Positions 18,790 through 26,514 of a DNA stretch of 64,000 nucleotides are shown piece by piece. The stretch's first letter is position 1; every line of letters starts with the position of its first letter. A program made the translations under genes and the position numbers. Origin of the DNA: Geomonas subterranea (GTDB taxonomy: Bacteria > Desulfobacterota > Desulfuromonadia > Geobacterales > Geobacteraceae); NCBI RefSeq assembly GCF_019063845.1, contig NZ_CP077683.1:1612001-1676000 (forward strand). Reading direction: 5' to 3'. Below the pieces are notes generated by a model. That model saw nothing but the letters and a program-made list of their open reading frames with translations. It ran no database searches and had not been told where the DNA came from.

Positions 18790-20166
18790 ATGAAACCGAC
18801 CACCAAGATACTGCTCATAGAAGACGATGACGGCAGCCGCGAGGCGATGCTCATCCTGCTCAAGGCAAGCGGCTTTGCCATCAAGGGATGCTCCAGCGGC
18901 AAGGAAGGCCTGGAGCAACTGGCGAGCGAGCCGTTCGACATCGTCATCAGCGACCTCTTCCTGCCCGACGTGAACGGCATTGACATCCTCACGCGGGTGA
19001 AGCAGGACTCCCCGCGCACCGAGGTCATCCTGGTCACCGGCCACGGCTCCGCCGAAACCGCGGTGCAGGCGATGAAGAAAGGGGCCTACGACTACATCAC
19101 CAAGCCCCTCAACATCGAAGAGCTGCGCATCATCATCGACAAGGCCGTGGAAAAGGGGCAGCTCTTAAGCGAGAACGTCTACCTCAAGAAGCAGCTGCAG
19201 GACAAGTACGAGTTCGCCAACATCATCGGAAACTCGCAGGCCATGCAGCAGCTCTTCTCGCGCATGAAGCGGATCATCAAGACCGATTCCACCGTCCTCA
19301 TCCTGGGCGAGTCCGGCACCGGCAAGGAGTTGGTCGCCAAGGCGATCCACTTCAACGGCAACCGGAAAGAGAAGCCCTTCATCGCGGTCAACTGCTCCGC
19401 TATCCCGGAAAACCTCCTGGAGAGCGAACTCTTCGGGCACGTGAAGGGAGCCTTCACCGGTGCAGTGAAGGAGAAGGTAGGCAAATTCGAGGCCGCCAAC
19501 AACGGCACCATTTTCCTTGACGAGATCGGCACCCTTCCCATGCACCTGCAGACCAAGCTGTTGCGCGTGCTGCAGGAGCAGGAAGTCGAGCGGGTCGGCT
19601 CAAACAAGCAGATCAAGCTGGACGTGCGTGTCATTTCCGCCACCAACGTGAACCTCGAGGAGGAAGTCGCGCGCGGCAACTTCCGCGAGGACCTCTTCTA
19701 CCGGCTCAACGTCATCCCGGTCCTGATCCCGCCTCTGCGTGAGCGCATCGAGGACATCCTCCCCCTCACCAGGCATTTTCTGGAGAAGAACTGCCGTTCC
19801 ATGCAGCGTCCCATCATGCACCTCGACAAGGACGCCCTGGAGGCGCTCGAGGCGTACCCCTGGAATGGCAACGTGCGCGAGTTGGAGAACATCATGGAGC
19901 GCATTGTCGCACTCACCGAAGGTGACGTCATCACGCTTCGCGACCTCCCCGCCAACATCGCCAAGAACCACCAGGAAGGCAACCACTCCGTCAGCGTGAC
20001 GCCGGCCGGCATCGACATGGTGCAGGCCATCAGCGAGATCGAGAAGCGCATGATCGGCGAAGCCCTGCAGCTGTCCGGCGGTGTCAAAGCCCGAGCCGCG
20101 GCCATGCTCAGCATCAACCGCACCACCCTCGTGGAAAAGATGCGCAGGCTGGGTATGCCTCTCTAG
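18790..20166 (+). CDS. Sigma54-dependent NtrC-family response regulator
   Basis: The 458-residue protein has a receiver domain (about 5-120: ILLIEDDDG acid pocket, IVISDLFLPDVNG phosphoacceptor, TGHGS, KP). A sigma54 AAA+ domain follows (about 140-380: GESGTGKELVA Walker A, GAFTGAVKEKVG contact loop, GTIFLDEIG Walker B), and then a Fis-type HTH at the C-terminus (GGVKARAAAMLSINRTTLV). It activates sigma54 promoters when phosphorylated. No kinase is adjacent, so its partner is elsewhere. The ATG at 18790 is chosen by the receiver start; the longer upstream frame overlaps the slipin gene on the other strand. Its stop lies 11 bp before the mobile element. Confidence 0.93.
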   Translation: MKPTTKILLIEDDDGSREAMLILLKASGFAIKGCSSGKEGLEQLASEPFDIVISDLFLPDVNGIDILTRVKQDSPRTEVILVTGHGSAETAVQAMKKGAYDYITKPLNIEELRIIIDKAVEKGQLLSENVYLKKQLQDKYEFANIIGNSQAMQQLFSRMKRIIKTDSTVLILGESGTGKELVAKAIHFNGNRKEKPFIAVNCSAIPENLLESELFGHVKGAFTGAVKEKVGKFEAANNGTIFLDEIGTLPMHLQTKLLRVLQEQEVERVGSNKQIKLDVRVISATNVNLEEEVARGNFREDLFYRLNVIPVLIPPLRERIEDILPLTRHFLEKNCRSMQRPIMHLDKDALEALEAYPWNGNVRELENIMERIVALTEGDVITLRDLPANIAKNHQEGNHSVSVTPAGIDMVQAISEIEKRMIGEALQLSGGVKARAAAMLSINRTTLVEKMRRLGMPL

Positions 20167-20177
20167 GCTGCAGCAGC

Positions 20178-20223
20178 TGTCGGGAGACAATTAAGTTGTT
20201 ACATCGACAATAAAGTCCTTACA
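20178..20223. repeat. Left end of the mobile element: terminal repeat plus one internal site
   Basis: The 26-bp terminal repeat (20178-20203) contains site L1, GACAATTAAGTTGTTACA. Site L2, GACAATAAAGTCCTTACA, follows at 20206-20223, exactly 20 bp (about two helical turns) further in. L2 is the exact reverse complement of site R3 at 26170-26187. Such phased sites are typical of transposase-binding ends. From 20224 to 20448 nothing else is recognised. Confidence 0.75.
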
Positions 20224-20448
20224 TTCTTCATTCACGAGTTGCCGGTTGATGCCGAAACCACCTCCTCCTGGCACCGCAGCAGCACCCCTCAAAAGAAGAA
20301 CATCCCCCCACAACCAAGATGGTAGTAGTGGATGCGACTCGGTAGAATAGGACCGCGACGCCCCAGTACGAGATGTGATTTGGCAGAAGTGACGCAACTG
20401 AAAAAGAGGGAGCCCGGAATTGGGAAAGTTAGAGGGAACTATGGAAAA

Positions 20449-20607
20449 TTAATCAGGCAGATGCATGCCCCCCCATACACCCGACAGATGATGCCGTTCT
20501 AAGGTGCGACAAGTGGTAAACGAAACGTCCTTATCGATAAAACACCTGATCAGCCAGGGACAGGCCACCCGGTCCACTTTGACATGCTCTCGCGTAATCC
20601 ATTTCAT
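20449..20607 (-). pseudogene. Truncated chrB-like chromate-resistance gene
   Basis: A strong AAAGGAGG site precedes an ATG at 20607. The first 30 codons (MKWITREHVKVDRVACPWLI, then RCFIDKDVSF) match what I know of the start of the ChrB C-terminal-type protein that accompanies ChrA chromate transporters. After about residue 32 the similarity is lost, and the frame stops at residue 52, far short of the usual 150 or more residues. The rest is not found downstream, where the element's left end begins. It is most likely a deletion remnant. Its gene order, downstream of chrA and a DUF1080-like gene on the same strand, fits a former chr operon. Confidence 0.65.
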
Positions 20608-20637
20608 CTTGTCCTCCTTTCGCAGCAAGCGTGATGT

Positions 20638-21297
20638 TCATTGAGCAGTTACCTCGACATTATCGAAGCAGGTCACCGAATCCGCCTTGGTCCATAACCC
20701 GACCCGGCCAGCCTTGAAGTCGTCATCGCGGGTTTCGATAACCAGGGCGCCGTTCAAGAACCCGCGCATGGTTTCTCCCTTTACCTCAATCCGTAATTCC
20801 TGCCAGTTGCCTGAAGGGACCCGTGCCGAACCTTCCTTGATGAGGCTACGGCTTCCACCCGAGTACCGATAGAGGTTCACGTTGTCTTCCAAGGCGTTGG
20901 CTCTCAGGATGTAGTAATTATCTTTGTCCTGAATCCGGAAGATAATCCCGGCAGCCCGGTCGACACTGCCTGAGACGGGTTTGAATCGAGCCGTCGCGAC
21001 GAAATCAGCGAAAACTTTGTCGCTCAGGGAGAGCGCCGGGTACTGTGCCGATCCCGTTTGGCACAGCACATTTGGCGAACTCGGAGCGCCTGCATCTTTT
21101 ATAACCTCCCAGGTCCCGCTGAACACCTCGACTCCTGCGGGAACGCCTCCAACCTTATCTGCATCGAAATTCCATCGCAGCGCCTGTCCGGCAGCCCCCC
21201 CTTGGCCCCGCGGATACTTCACGGTTGCCTGGGATCTTGTGCAGCCAATCACAAGGGTTGCCACCATCAGAGGAATTATCAAAAGTCTTCTTCTCAT
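20638..21297 (-). CDS. DUF1080/LamG-like lipoprotein
   Basis: A 219-residue exported protein with a lipobox (LMVATLVIGC, Cys19) and a concanavalin-like beta-sandwich. Its family features are LRWNFDADKVGGVPAGVEVF, VDRAAGIIFRIQDKDNYYIL and GRVGLWTKADSVTCFDNVEV. DUF1080 (3-keto-disaccharide hydrolase-like) domains bind or cut sugars in some proteins, but no catalytic residues are assigned here and the real substrate is unknown. It should sit in the outer or inner membrane facing the periplasm. A broken paralogue lies at 22832-23564 in the same element. AAGGAG precedes the ATG, and chrA lies 63 bp upstream on the same strand. Confidence 0.8.
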   Translation of the reverse strand: MRRRLLIIPLMVATLVIGCTRSQATVKYPRGQGGAAGQALRWNFDADKVGGVPAGVEVFSGTWEVIKDAGAPSSPNVLCQTGSAQYPALSLSDKVFADFVATARFKPVSGSVDRAAGIIFRIQDKDNYYILRANALEDNVNLYRYSGGSRSLIKEGSARVPSGNWQELRIEVKGETMRGFLNGALVIETRDDDFKAGRVGLWTKADSVTCFDNVEVTAQ

Positions 21298-21360
21298 CTT
21301 GATTCTCCTTCTTTTTTTGCTGCCTGGCCTGAACCGGCTGGGCAGCCCCCTTCCTTCCCT

Positions 21361-22539
21361 TCAGCACTTGTACAGCATGACACCTGCCACGGCTGCGATA
21401 GCGATTAGAAGCGGCTCGGGTATCTTGAAGCGCCAGAGGACCAGCACGCTTGCGAGGCCTATGATGGCGGTCGCGGGGTCAATAATGGAGCCTTCCCCAA
21501 GGATGACCGCCGCCCCCGCTATTGCCCCGGACGCGGCCGAAGTTGCCCCCTTTACGAATCCCTTCACGGCGGGCTTTTCCCTATAGCGGATGATATAGCG
21601 GCCGACAAATAGGACGAAACAATAGACCGGCAGGAACACCCCGGCTGCAGCCACGAGCGCTCCCCAGAATCCGGCGACCAGATAACCGACGAAGGCTGCA
21701 GTGATCACCACCGGGCCCGGAGTGATGATCCCCACGGCAACTGCGTCCAGGAACTCGCGCTCGTTCAGCCAGTGGTAGTGGAGGACCACTCCCTCGTGGA
21801 GGAAGGGAACGATGGCCAATCCGCTGCCGAAGGTGAACGCGCCGGCCTTGGTGAAGAAAGTGCCGAGTTCCAGCAGAACCGGAATGCTAACGGGTATGCC
21901 TAAGGCCGCCGGAACGCTGAAAAGACTGGAAACCGTGGACCAGGGTTTTGTCCAACTCCCCGCAGGGGCGTACAGGAGCACGCCGACGAGGCCCGCGGCG
22001 ACGAACAACAGCGCGATTTCGGTACGGGCTGCCACGGTGGCCAGCGCCACGACACCGAATATCGCCCACAGGCGCCGGTCGGAACCGACCGTGGTCCTGG
22101 CCAAGCGAAAAGCGGAAAGGGCCACGATGGCGATTATCGCTGGGCCAATGCCGTAGAAGAGGGCCTGAACCACGGAAAGCCCGTGGTAGGCTACGTAAAG
22201 ATAAGAAATGACGACCACGATCAAGAAGGTCGGTAGTATGAAGACGATGCCCACCAGCGAAGCGCCGACTACGCCGTGACGCAGGAATCCAATCCACATC
22301 GCAAGTTGGGCGGCAAGTGGGCCCGGCATCATCTGGGAGAAGGCGAGCCCCTCCCGGTATTCGTCCTCCGTAATCCATTTACGCGGCATCAGATCACGCT
22401 GCATGTAACCGGCAAGGGCGATGGGGCCGCCGAAACCGCTGGAACCCAGGCGCAGGAAATACAGGACCAACTCCCAGAGGCTGACCGGCATCAGGGCCTC
22501 CCCAGCGTCATTAAGTGTTGTCTCACCTGTCTCTTTCAT
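21361..22539 (-). CDS. chrA: Chromate efflux transporter ChrA
   Basis: This 392-residue inner-membrane protein has the two-half CHR architecture (long-chain ChrA). The first repeat starts with YFLRLGSSGFGGPIALAGYM and the second with FFTKAGAFTFGSGLAIVPFL. About ten hydrophobic segments are seen. ChrA exports chromate from the cytoplasm. I place the start at the ATG at 22539 (MKETGETTLNDAGE); the frame also opens at a TTG four codons upstream. The start almost touches the stop of a broken DUF1259 gene (22541), a sign of former operon coupling. It is intact although its neighbours are decaying, which suggests continued selection. Confidence 0.92.
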   Translation of the reverse strand: MKETGETTLNDAGEALMPVSLWELVLYFLRLGSSGFGGPIALAGYMQRDLMPRKWITEDEYREGLAFSQMMPGPLAAQLAMWIGFLRHGVVGASLVGIVFILPTFLIVVVISYLYVAYHGLSVVQALFYGIGPAIIAIVALSAFRLARTTVGSDRRLWAIFGVVALATVAARTEIALLFVAAGLVGVLLYAPAGSWTKPWSTVSSLFSVPAALGIPVSIPVLLELGTFFTKAGAFTFGSGLAIVPFLHEGVVLHYHWLNEREFLDAVAVGIITPGPVVITAAFVGYLVAGFWGALVAAAGVFLPVYCFVLFVGRYIIRYREKPAVKGFVKGATSAASGAIAGAAVILGEGSIIDPATAIIGLASVLVLWRFKIPEPLLIAIAAVAGVMLYKC

Positions 22540-22540
22540 G

Positions 22541-22787
22541 TCATTTGGCAAGGTTGATCCTTCCGAGCGCCGCCTTGAGGCCGGTCGCCAGTTTCTCCGG
22601 GTCGTCGTAGCCCCATAAGTGGAGGAAGAAAAGGCGCCGAGACTCGAAAAGCATATGGCTGTGCACGGCCGTTACGCTGATGCCATGGCCCACCAGCACC
22701 TGGATCACCGGGTTCACTTCGCTGCCGATCAGGACGAAATCGCCGGTTGTGGCAGCCTAAGGAAAGAATAAACAAGGTACGTTTCAT
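22541..22787 (-). pseudogene. Broken DUF1259 protein gene
   Basis: The 5' part encodes a start and the beginning of a signal peptide (MKRTLFILSLG). The 3' part, in another frame, reads TTGDFVLIGSEVNPVIQVLV, then GHGISVTAVHSHMLFESRRL and FFLHLWGYDDPEKLATGLKA. That is the C-terminal half of DUF1259 (LppY/LpqO-like exported proteins often found near chrA). The middle is missing and the halves are joined out of frame near 22750, so this is a deletion pseudogene. The stop lies 1 bp before the chrA ATG. Confidence 0.75.
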
Positions 22788-22831
22788 TATTCCTCAATTT
22801 GCCCTGTTTCGGGCACGTCAGGATATTGCGG

Positions 22832-23564
22832 TCACTTCGGCTTGACGGATACGTCCCCGAAGAAAATGTACGAGTCCGCCTTGGACCACAGAACGATCCT
22901 GCCGTCGATGTTCTCCTTCCAAGTATAGTCGACATACTTCGTGCTATTCAGGGACCCCTCAATCTTCTTCCCGGTGACCACCACACGGAGCGCGTTCCAC
23001 TGGTTGCCTGGGACCGGGAGCTTGCCGACCCACTGTACCGAGGAGCGCCTCCCTTGTTCCATTTTGAAAAAGACCACGTTGTTTTCCACAGCATTTGCCC
23101 GGATGACTAGGTAATCGCCGTTGGGCTTGATGTTGAAGGCCCGGCGGCCTGGTCGATCCTGCAGCTCACCGGTTTGAAGGTGGTTTCAACGGTTCCTCCT
23201 GGAAGGTTTTCACTTCCTTGAATACAGAGAGCGGGGAGTAGCGATACGCCTCAAGGTTGTGGAGAAACCCTGTGGAACTCTCGCCATAAAGCGCTCTCGC
23301 CTTTGCTCCGGCTGCGGGCGCCATTACCCCCTGTTCCCAGTTTCTACCGTCCACCGCATAGACGGACCTGGAGCCATCCCGGTTGATGTGCCAGTTGCCG
23401 ATCAAGGAACTGAACGACTTAGCTTCCGTCCCCGGCATCTCATTGCTGAAATCGAAATGCTGCAAACCTTTGGCGAGAACGGGAAGAGATCCAAAGCAAA
23501 GGATTGCCGTCACCAGCATGGCTTTCGGATAGGTTCTTTTTTTTGCTATGGTGAAAATGGACAT
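22832..23564 (-). pseudogene. Frameshifted second DUF1080-like exported protein
   Basis: The N-terminal part (23564 down to about 23200) encodes a signal peptide (MLVTAILCFGSLPVLA) and FDFSNEMPGTEAKSFSSLIG. The C-terminal part (22832-23120) encodes YLVIRANAVENNVVFFKM and GRIVLWSKADSYIFFGDV. Between them, ETTFKPVSCRIDQAAG is in a third frame. At least two frameshifts (near 23200 and 23130) break the gene. The product was a paralogue of the intact protein at 20638-21297, sharing the RANA-x-E-x-NV and LW-(S/T)-KADS motifs. A good AAGGAG start site remains. Confidence 0.8.
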
Positions 23565-23679
23565 GGCCCTGTTCGTCTCCTTCAGGTCCCGCCGCTGCTA
23601 GGTTCAAGCCATCAATAGGAAGGGGCCTGCGCAAGCACAGGCCCCCATGTTTGCCTAGGAACACCAAGAATCGGCGTTG

Positions 23680-24918
23680 CTATCCCTTTCTGATCTTAAC
23701 AGCGAGGGTAGTACTGTTTATCTCCGTCTGATCTCCGCTAAAGGACCGGACATTGTAGCGGTTCAGGTCATAGATCAGACGAGCCTTGACCGTGTACTCC
23801 CCGGGCTTCAGTCCGGGCGCCCAGGGAAGAATCCGTTCTTCTCCGGCGCGTATGTTAGACTCGTGGGGTCCCTGTGCATCGGCCTGGCTTGCGGCAACAG
23901 CGTCGGGACGCTTCTTGTCCTCTTCTAGGAACTTCTTGTCGTCGGGACGGTTGCCGTAGGAGGGGGCGATCATCCATTCCTTGGTCGCCACCTTCTTCCC
24001 TTTCTTGTCCGTCACTTCAACGTTCAGGTAAATCGCCCTGCGGTTTGAGCCGGTGGGGACCGAATGTCCCGCGCCGATGTTGATCAGGTGGAAGGTCAAC
24101 CCGGCTTTTCCTTCCTCGGGCTGGCTGATCGCCATGCTGAGGGCGCTGGCCAGCCGCTGCTGGGAGCGGCCGCCGGTCCAAAGGTGCCGAGACACCGGGC
24201 GCTCCGGGTTGTCAAAGTCTTCGGCCACCTTACGCGTGGTGCGCGGCATGTGGCAGTCCTGGCACTGCTGTTTACCCAGCCCCGGCTTGCTGAAATCCTC
24301 GCGCCACTCCAGGAAGGTCTGGGTCTGCTTCCCGACGACCCTTTTCCCCATGCTGTGGCAGTAAGCGCACATGGCCGAGGTCTGGATGGGCGGATCGGCT
24401 ACCGTGCCGTGAGGCGCCGCCACGCTGTGAGGCCCCCTTATCTTGCCTTCCGGGGTGAGGTGGCAACTGGCGCAGGTAATCCCAACCTTTTCCTTGTCCT
24501 TCGCCCGCCCTTTGGGCTTGGTCATCTCGGCGATGTTGATATCCGGGATAGCGAAGGGCTCCGGGTAGTGACAGACGTTGCAAGACTTCCCTTCTTCCTC
24601 CGCCTCGCGGGCGTGAATTGGATAAGGCTCCACCCCTGCAAAGGCGTGGGCTGTTGCCATGGCCGATACACCGGCCGGCATGGTGATCTTTTCCCCCTCC
24701 TTCTGCGGAATGGTCGTCGGCTTGTAGTGAATGTCGCTTCCGAATCCGAAGGCGAACTCACGGTAGATCGCCTTGTGGCACCCTCCACAGGTCTCCGAAG
24801 GCGTTGCGGTCCCCTCCGGGAAGGCCATCTCCTCCGCCATCGCGCTGGCTGCGAACGCGGCTGTTGCCAATAGTGCTGCGAATCCGACCTTCAATCCCGA
24901 TACGGTCCTCTTCTCCAT
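23680..24918 (-). CDS. Periplasmic pentaheme c-type cytochrome
   Basis: A 412-residue exported cytochrome. A signal peptide (GLKVGFAALLATAAFAASAM, cleavage after AMA) is followed by five CxxCH heme sites: CGGCH (44-48), CNVCH, CASCH, CAYCH and CQDCH, all in the N-terminal 240 residues. Extra histidines in between (for example DIHYKP, HAFAG, MPRTTRK region) may be distal ligands. The C-terminal 170 residues form a beta-rich domain (FHLINIGAGHSVPTGSNRR). This two-part plan occurs in metal- and nitrogen-oxide-related multiheme proteins of Geobacter-like bacteria; the substrate is unknown. I chose the ATG at 24918 (GAGGGGG upstream) over the frame's earlier start. Confidence 0.9.
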   Translation of the reverse strand: MEKRTVSGLKVGFAALLATAAFAASAMAEEMAFPEGTATPSETCGGCHKAIYREFAFGFGSDIHYKPTTIPQKEGEKITMPAGVSAMATAHAFAGVEPYPIHAREAEEEGKSCNVCHYPEPFAIPDINIAEMTKPKGRAKDKEKVGITCASCHLTPEGKIRGPHSVAAPHGTVADPPIQTSAMCAYCHSMGKRVVGKQTQTFLEWREDFSKPGLGKQQCQDCHMPRTTRKVAEDFDNPERPVSRHLWTGGRSQQRLASALSMAISQPEEGKAGLTFHLINIGAGHSVPTGSNRRAIYLNVEVTDKKGKKVATKEWMIAPSYGNRPDDKKFLEEDKKRPDAVAASQADAQGPHESNIRAGEERILPWAPGLKPGEYTVKARLIYDLNRYNVRSFSGDQTEINSTTLAVKIRKG

Positions 24919-24963
24919 TTTTTCCCCCTCTGTGTTGTTCGCTTTTTTCAAAGCTGTGTATGG

Positions 24964-25400
24964 TCAAGTTGTGACTGCCGGGATAACGATCCTAAAGGTA
25001 CATCCTTTGCCATCTTCACTCTCCAGTTCAAGCCGTCCGCCGTTAAACTCCACCGCCCAGCGGGCAATAGCCAGTCCCAGCCCCGTTCCACCCATATCCC
25101 GGGAGCGTCCCTTGTCGACGCGGTAGAAGCGGTCAAAGACCTTCGCTTGGTGCTCCTTTGCGATGCCCGGCCCGTCATCTATTACCTCGATTACGGCCCC
25201 GTCCTGCCCCCTTTTTCTGACCACCACCCTGATCTGGCCACGTTGTGGAGCATATTTCACCGTTCACCGCATTATCGATCAGGTTGATCACCCCCTGGCG
25301 GATCGTAGCGGCGTCGACCTCAGCGTAGGCAGGCTCCGCATCCAGAAGAATACTCTGCTCCTTCTCTTCAGCAAGAACCTCGATGCAGTCGATCACCTCG
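24964..25400 (-). pseudogene. Sensor histidine kinase remnant (ATPase domain only)
   Basis: Only the C-terminal catalytic domain remains. The N-box region (ATIRQGVINLIDNAV) is followed, after a one-base frameshift near 25260, by KYAPQRGQIRVVV and then the G boxes VIDDGPGIAKEHQAKVFDRF and GGTGLGLAIARWAVEFNGG. The sensor, HAMP and phosphorylated-histidine regions are gone. Its 5' end joins directly to the receiver remnant, so one deletion removed the regulator's DNA-binding domain and the kinase's front half. Confidence 0.8.
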
Positions 25401-25655
25401 GCGCACCGAATCCTTCGCGGTCAGGATCAGGACAGGCGTCTCGAATCCGCGCGTCCTGAGCGTTGTCAGGATCTCGATCCCGTCGCGTCCAGGAAGCATC
25501 AGGTCGAGAGGGACTAGGTCGAATACTTCCGCGTTCAACTGGAAGAACCCGTCCTCCCCGCTGTAGGCCACCGTTACCTCGTACTGCTCCGCTTCCAGCC
25601 CTATTCTTAGGGCTTGAGCCACCTTTATTTCGTCTTCGATCACCAAAACGTGCAT
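25401..25655 (-). pseudogene. OmpR/PhoB-type response regulator remnant (receiver domain only)
   Basis: From an ATG at 25655 (MHVLVIEDEIKVAQALRIGL, AAAGGA upstream) about 85 codons of a receiver domain remain, including the phosphoacceptor Asp51 in DLVPLDLMLPGRDG and the LILTAKDSV strand. The winged-helix output domain is deleted and the frame runs into kinase sequence. A perfect 8-bp inverted repeat upstream (25715) may have been its operator. The pair probably regulated the cytochrome/chr genes that follow on the same strand. Confidence 0.78.
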
Positions 25656-25714
25656 GTGCGCTGTATCCTTTGTCTGCATTATTGGCGAGAAGCATTGTCT
25701 TCCCAACTGAAGTT

Positions 25715-25736
25715 ATTCTGACAAATTAGTCAGAAT
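25715..25736. promoter_or_regulatory. Perfect palindrome upstream of the regulator remnant
   Basis: ATTCTGAC and GTCAGAAT flank the 6-nt spacer AAATTA, centred about 70 bp upstream of the receiver remnant ATG. It is AT-rich and symmetric like a dimeric-regulator operator, and lies where the promoter of the element's leftward operon should be. The bound protein is unknown. Confidence 0.4.
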
Positions 25737-26169
25737 TAACACGAAAATGGTGTCAGCACTTCTCGGGGGGTGGCAATAGGAGGCGGCCACTATGCAAAAT
25801 ATGTGACCGCAATCGGGGGATATACAACTTCAGGAACAAAGATATTAAACACGGGAAACAGCAAGTTGCAAATGGGGGGGGTAAATCTGGTGTCAAAATA
25901 CAAACCTTTGACCATCATGCACTTCCCACGGACCATGGCCAGGACGGGAGAAGGGCTTTTCTCTCAAACAGAACCAAAAGTCACCTGACGTCAGGCAGGT
26001 AGTTAGCAGAGAAATGCTGATAGTCCATCTGGGTGGGGCGTTGGCGGCATAGAAGCAACAAACTGCTGTCGTCGCAGTTATGATGGTAGGTGGATACGCT
26101 TTTGCTTTGAAGGTTCGGGGAATGCCGTCCTGCTCATGCAGACCACAACTACTCCCTCTTACATCAAAA
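25737..26169. other. Non-coding interior of the element's right side
   Basis: No credible gene is seen on either strand: the open frames are short and have no family features. The only other structure is a 12-bp palindrome, CCTGACGTCAGG, near 25984. This is where a transposase gene might be expected, and none is present. Confidence 0.6.
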
Positions 26170-26314
26170 TGTAAGGACTTTATTGTCTGGGGAATCGTCT
26201 AATGAAAAACATGCAGGAAATGTAAGAACTAATCGTGCTGAGTCAGATAACGCCACCAGCGTAAAAACAGGGGATTCGCGTCTCATTTTGTAAGGACTTA
26301 ATTGTCTCCTGACA
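26170..26314. repeat. Right end of the mobile element: three phased motif copies
   Basis: Site R1 is in the terminal repeat (TGTAAGGACTTAATTGTC at 26289-26306, ending TCCTGACA at 26314). R2 is degenerate (TGTAAGAACTAATCGTGC, 26221-26238). R3 (TGTAAGGACTTTATTGTC, 26170-26187) is the exact inverse of left site L2. All three face outward. Unequal numbers of sites at the two ends (two left, three right) are common in Tn7-like elements. From 26315 to 26514 nothing is recognised beyond the GCAGCAGC flank. Confidence 0.75.
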
Positions 26315-26514
26315 GCAGCAGCATAGTCGGAAGAAACACATGAGATCATGGGCGTCCCCATGTCCCCCCCCATTGATGACCACGACACGACGCCTCCATG
26401 ACGCCCCAGACGTTCAAAACCATAAATCAACCGAGGTTACCTGAGGACTTGGCATGGAGAGTCACTGTGATTCTTCTGCAGATGGGAGATCAGCGCCGGC
26501 TAGCAGTTGCCTGT

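Larger units (their letters stand above)
20178..26314. mobile_element. Transposase-less 6.1-kb element with TGTC...TTACA terminal inverted repeats
   Basis: The ends at 20178-20203 and 26289-26314 are inverted repeats matching at 23 of 26 positions (outer TGTC, shared core GGAGACAATTAAGT, inner TTACA). One further 18-bp copy of the inner motif lies at the left end (20206-20223) and two at the right (26221-26238 and 26170-26187), all pointing the same way relative to their end. The octamer GCAGCAGC occurs directly outside both ends (20170-20177 and 26315-26322), consistent with a target duplication of 5-8 bp. This end structure resembles Tn7, Tn5053 or IS21 relatives. No transposase, ATPase or resolvase gene is inside. 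The cargo is chromate/cytochrome genes, several broken. Confidence 0.75.

Noticed and set aside
25984-25995. 12-bp palindrome CCTGACGTCAGG
   Set aside because: It has no loop for a terminator, no nearby gene start on either strand, and such length can arise by chance in this amount of sequence.
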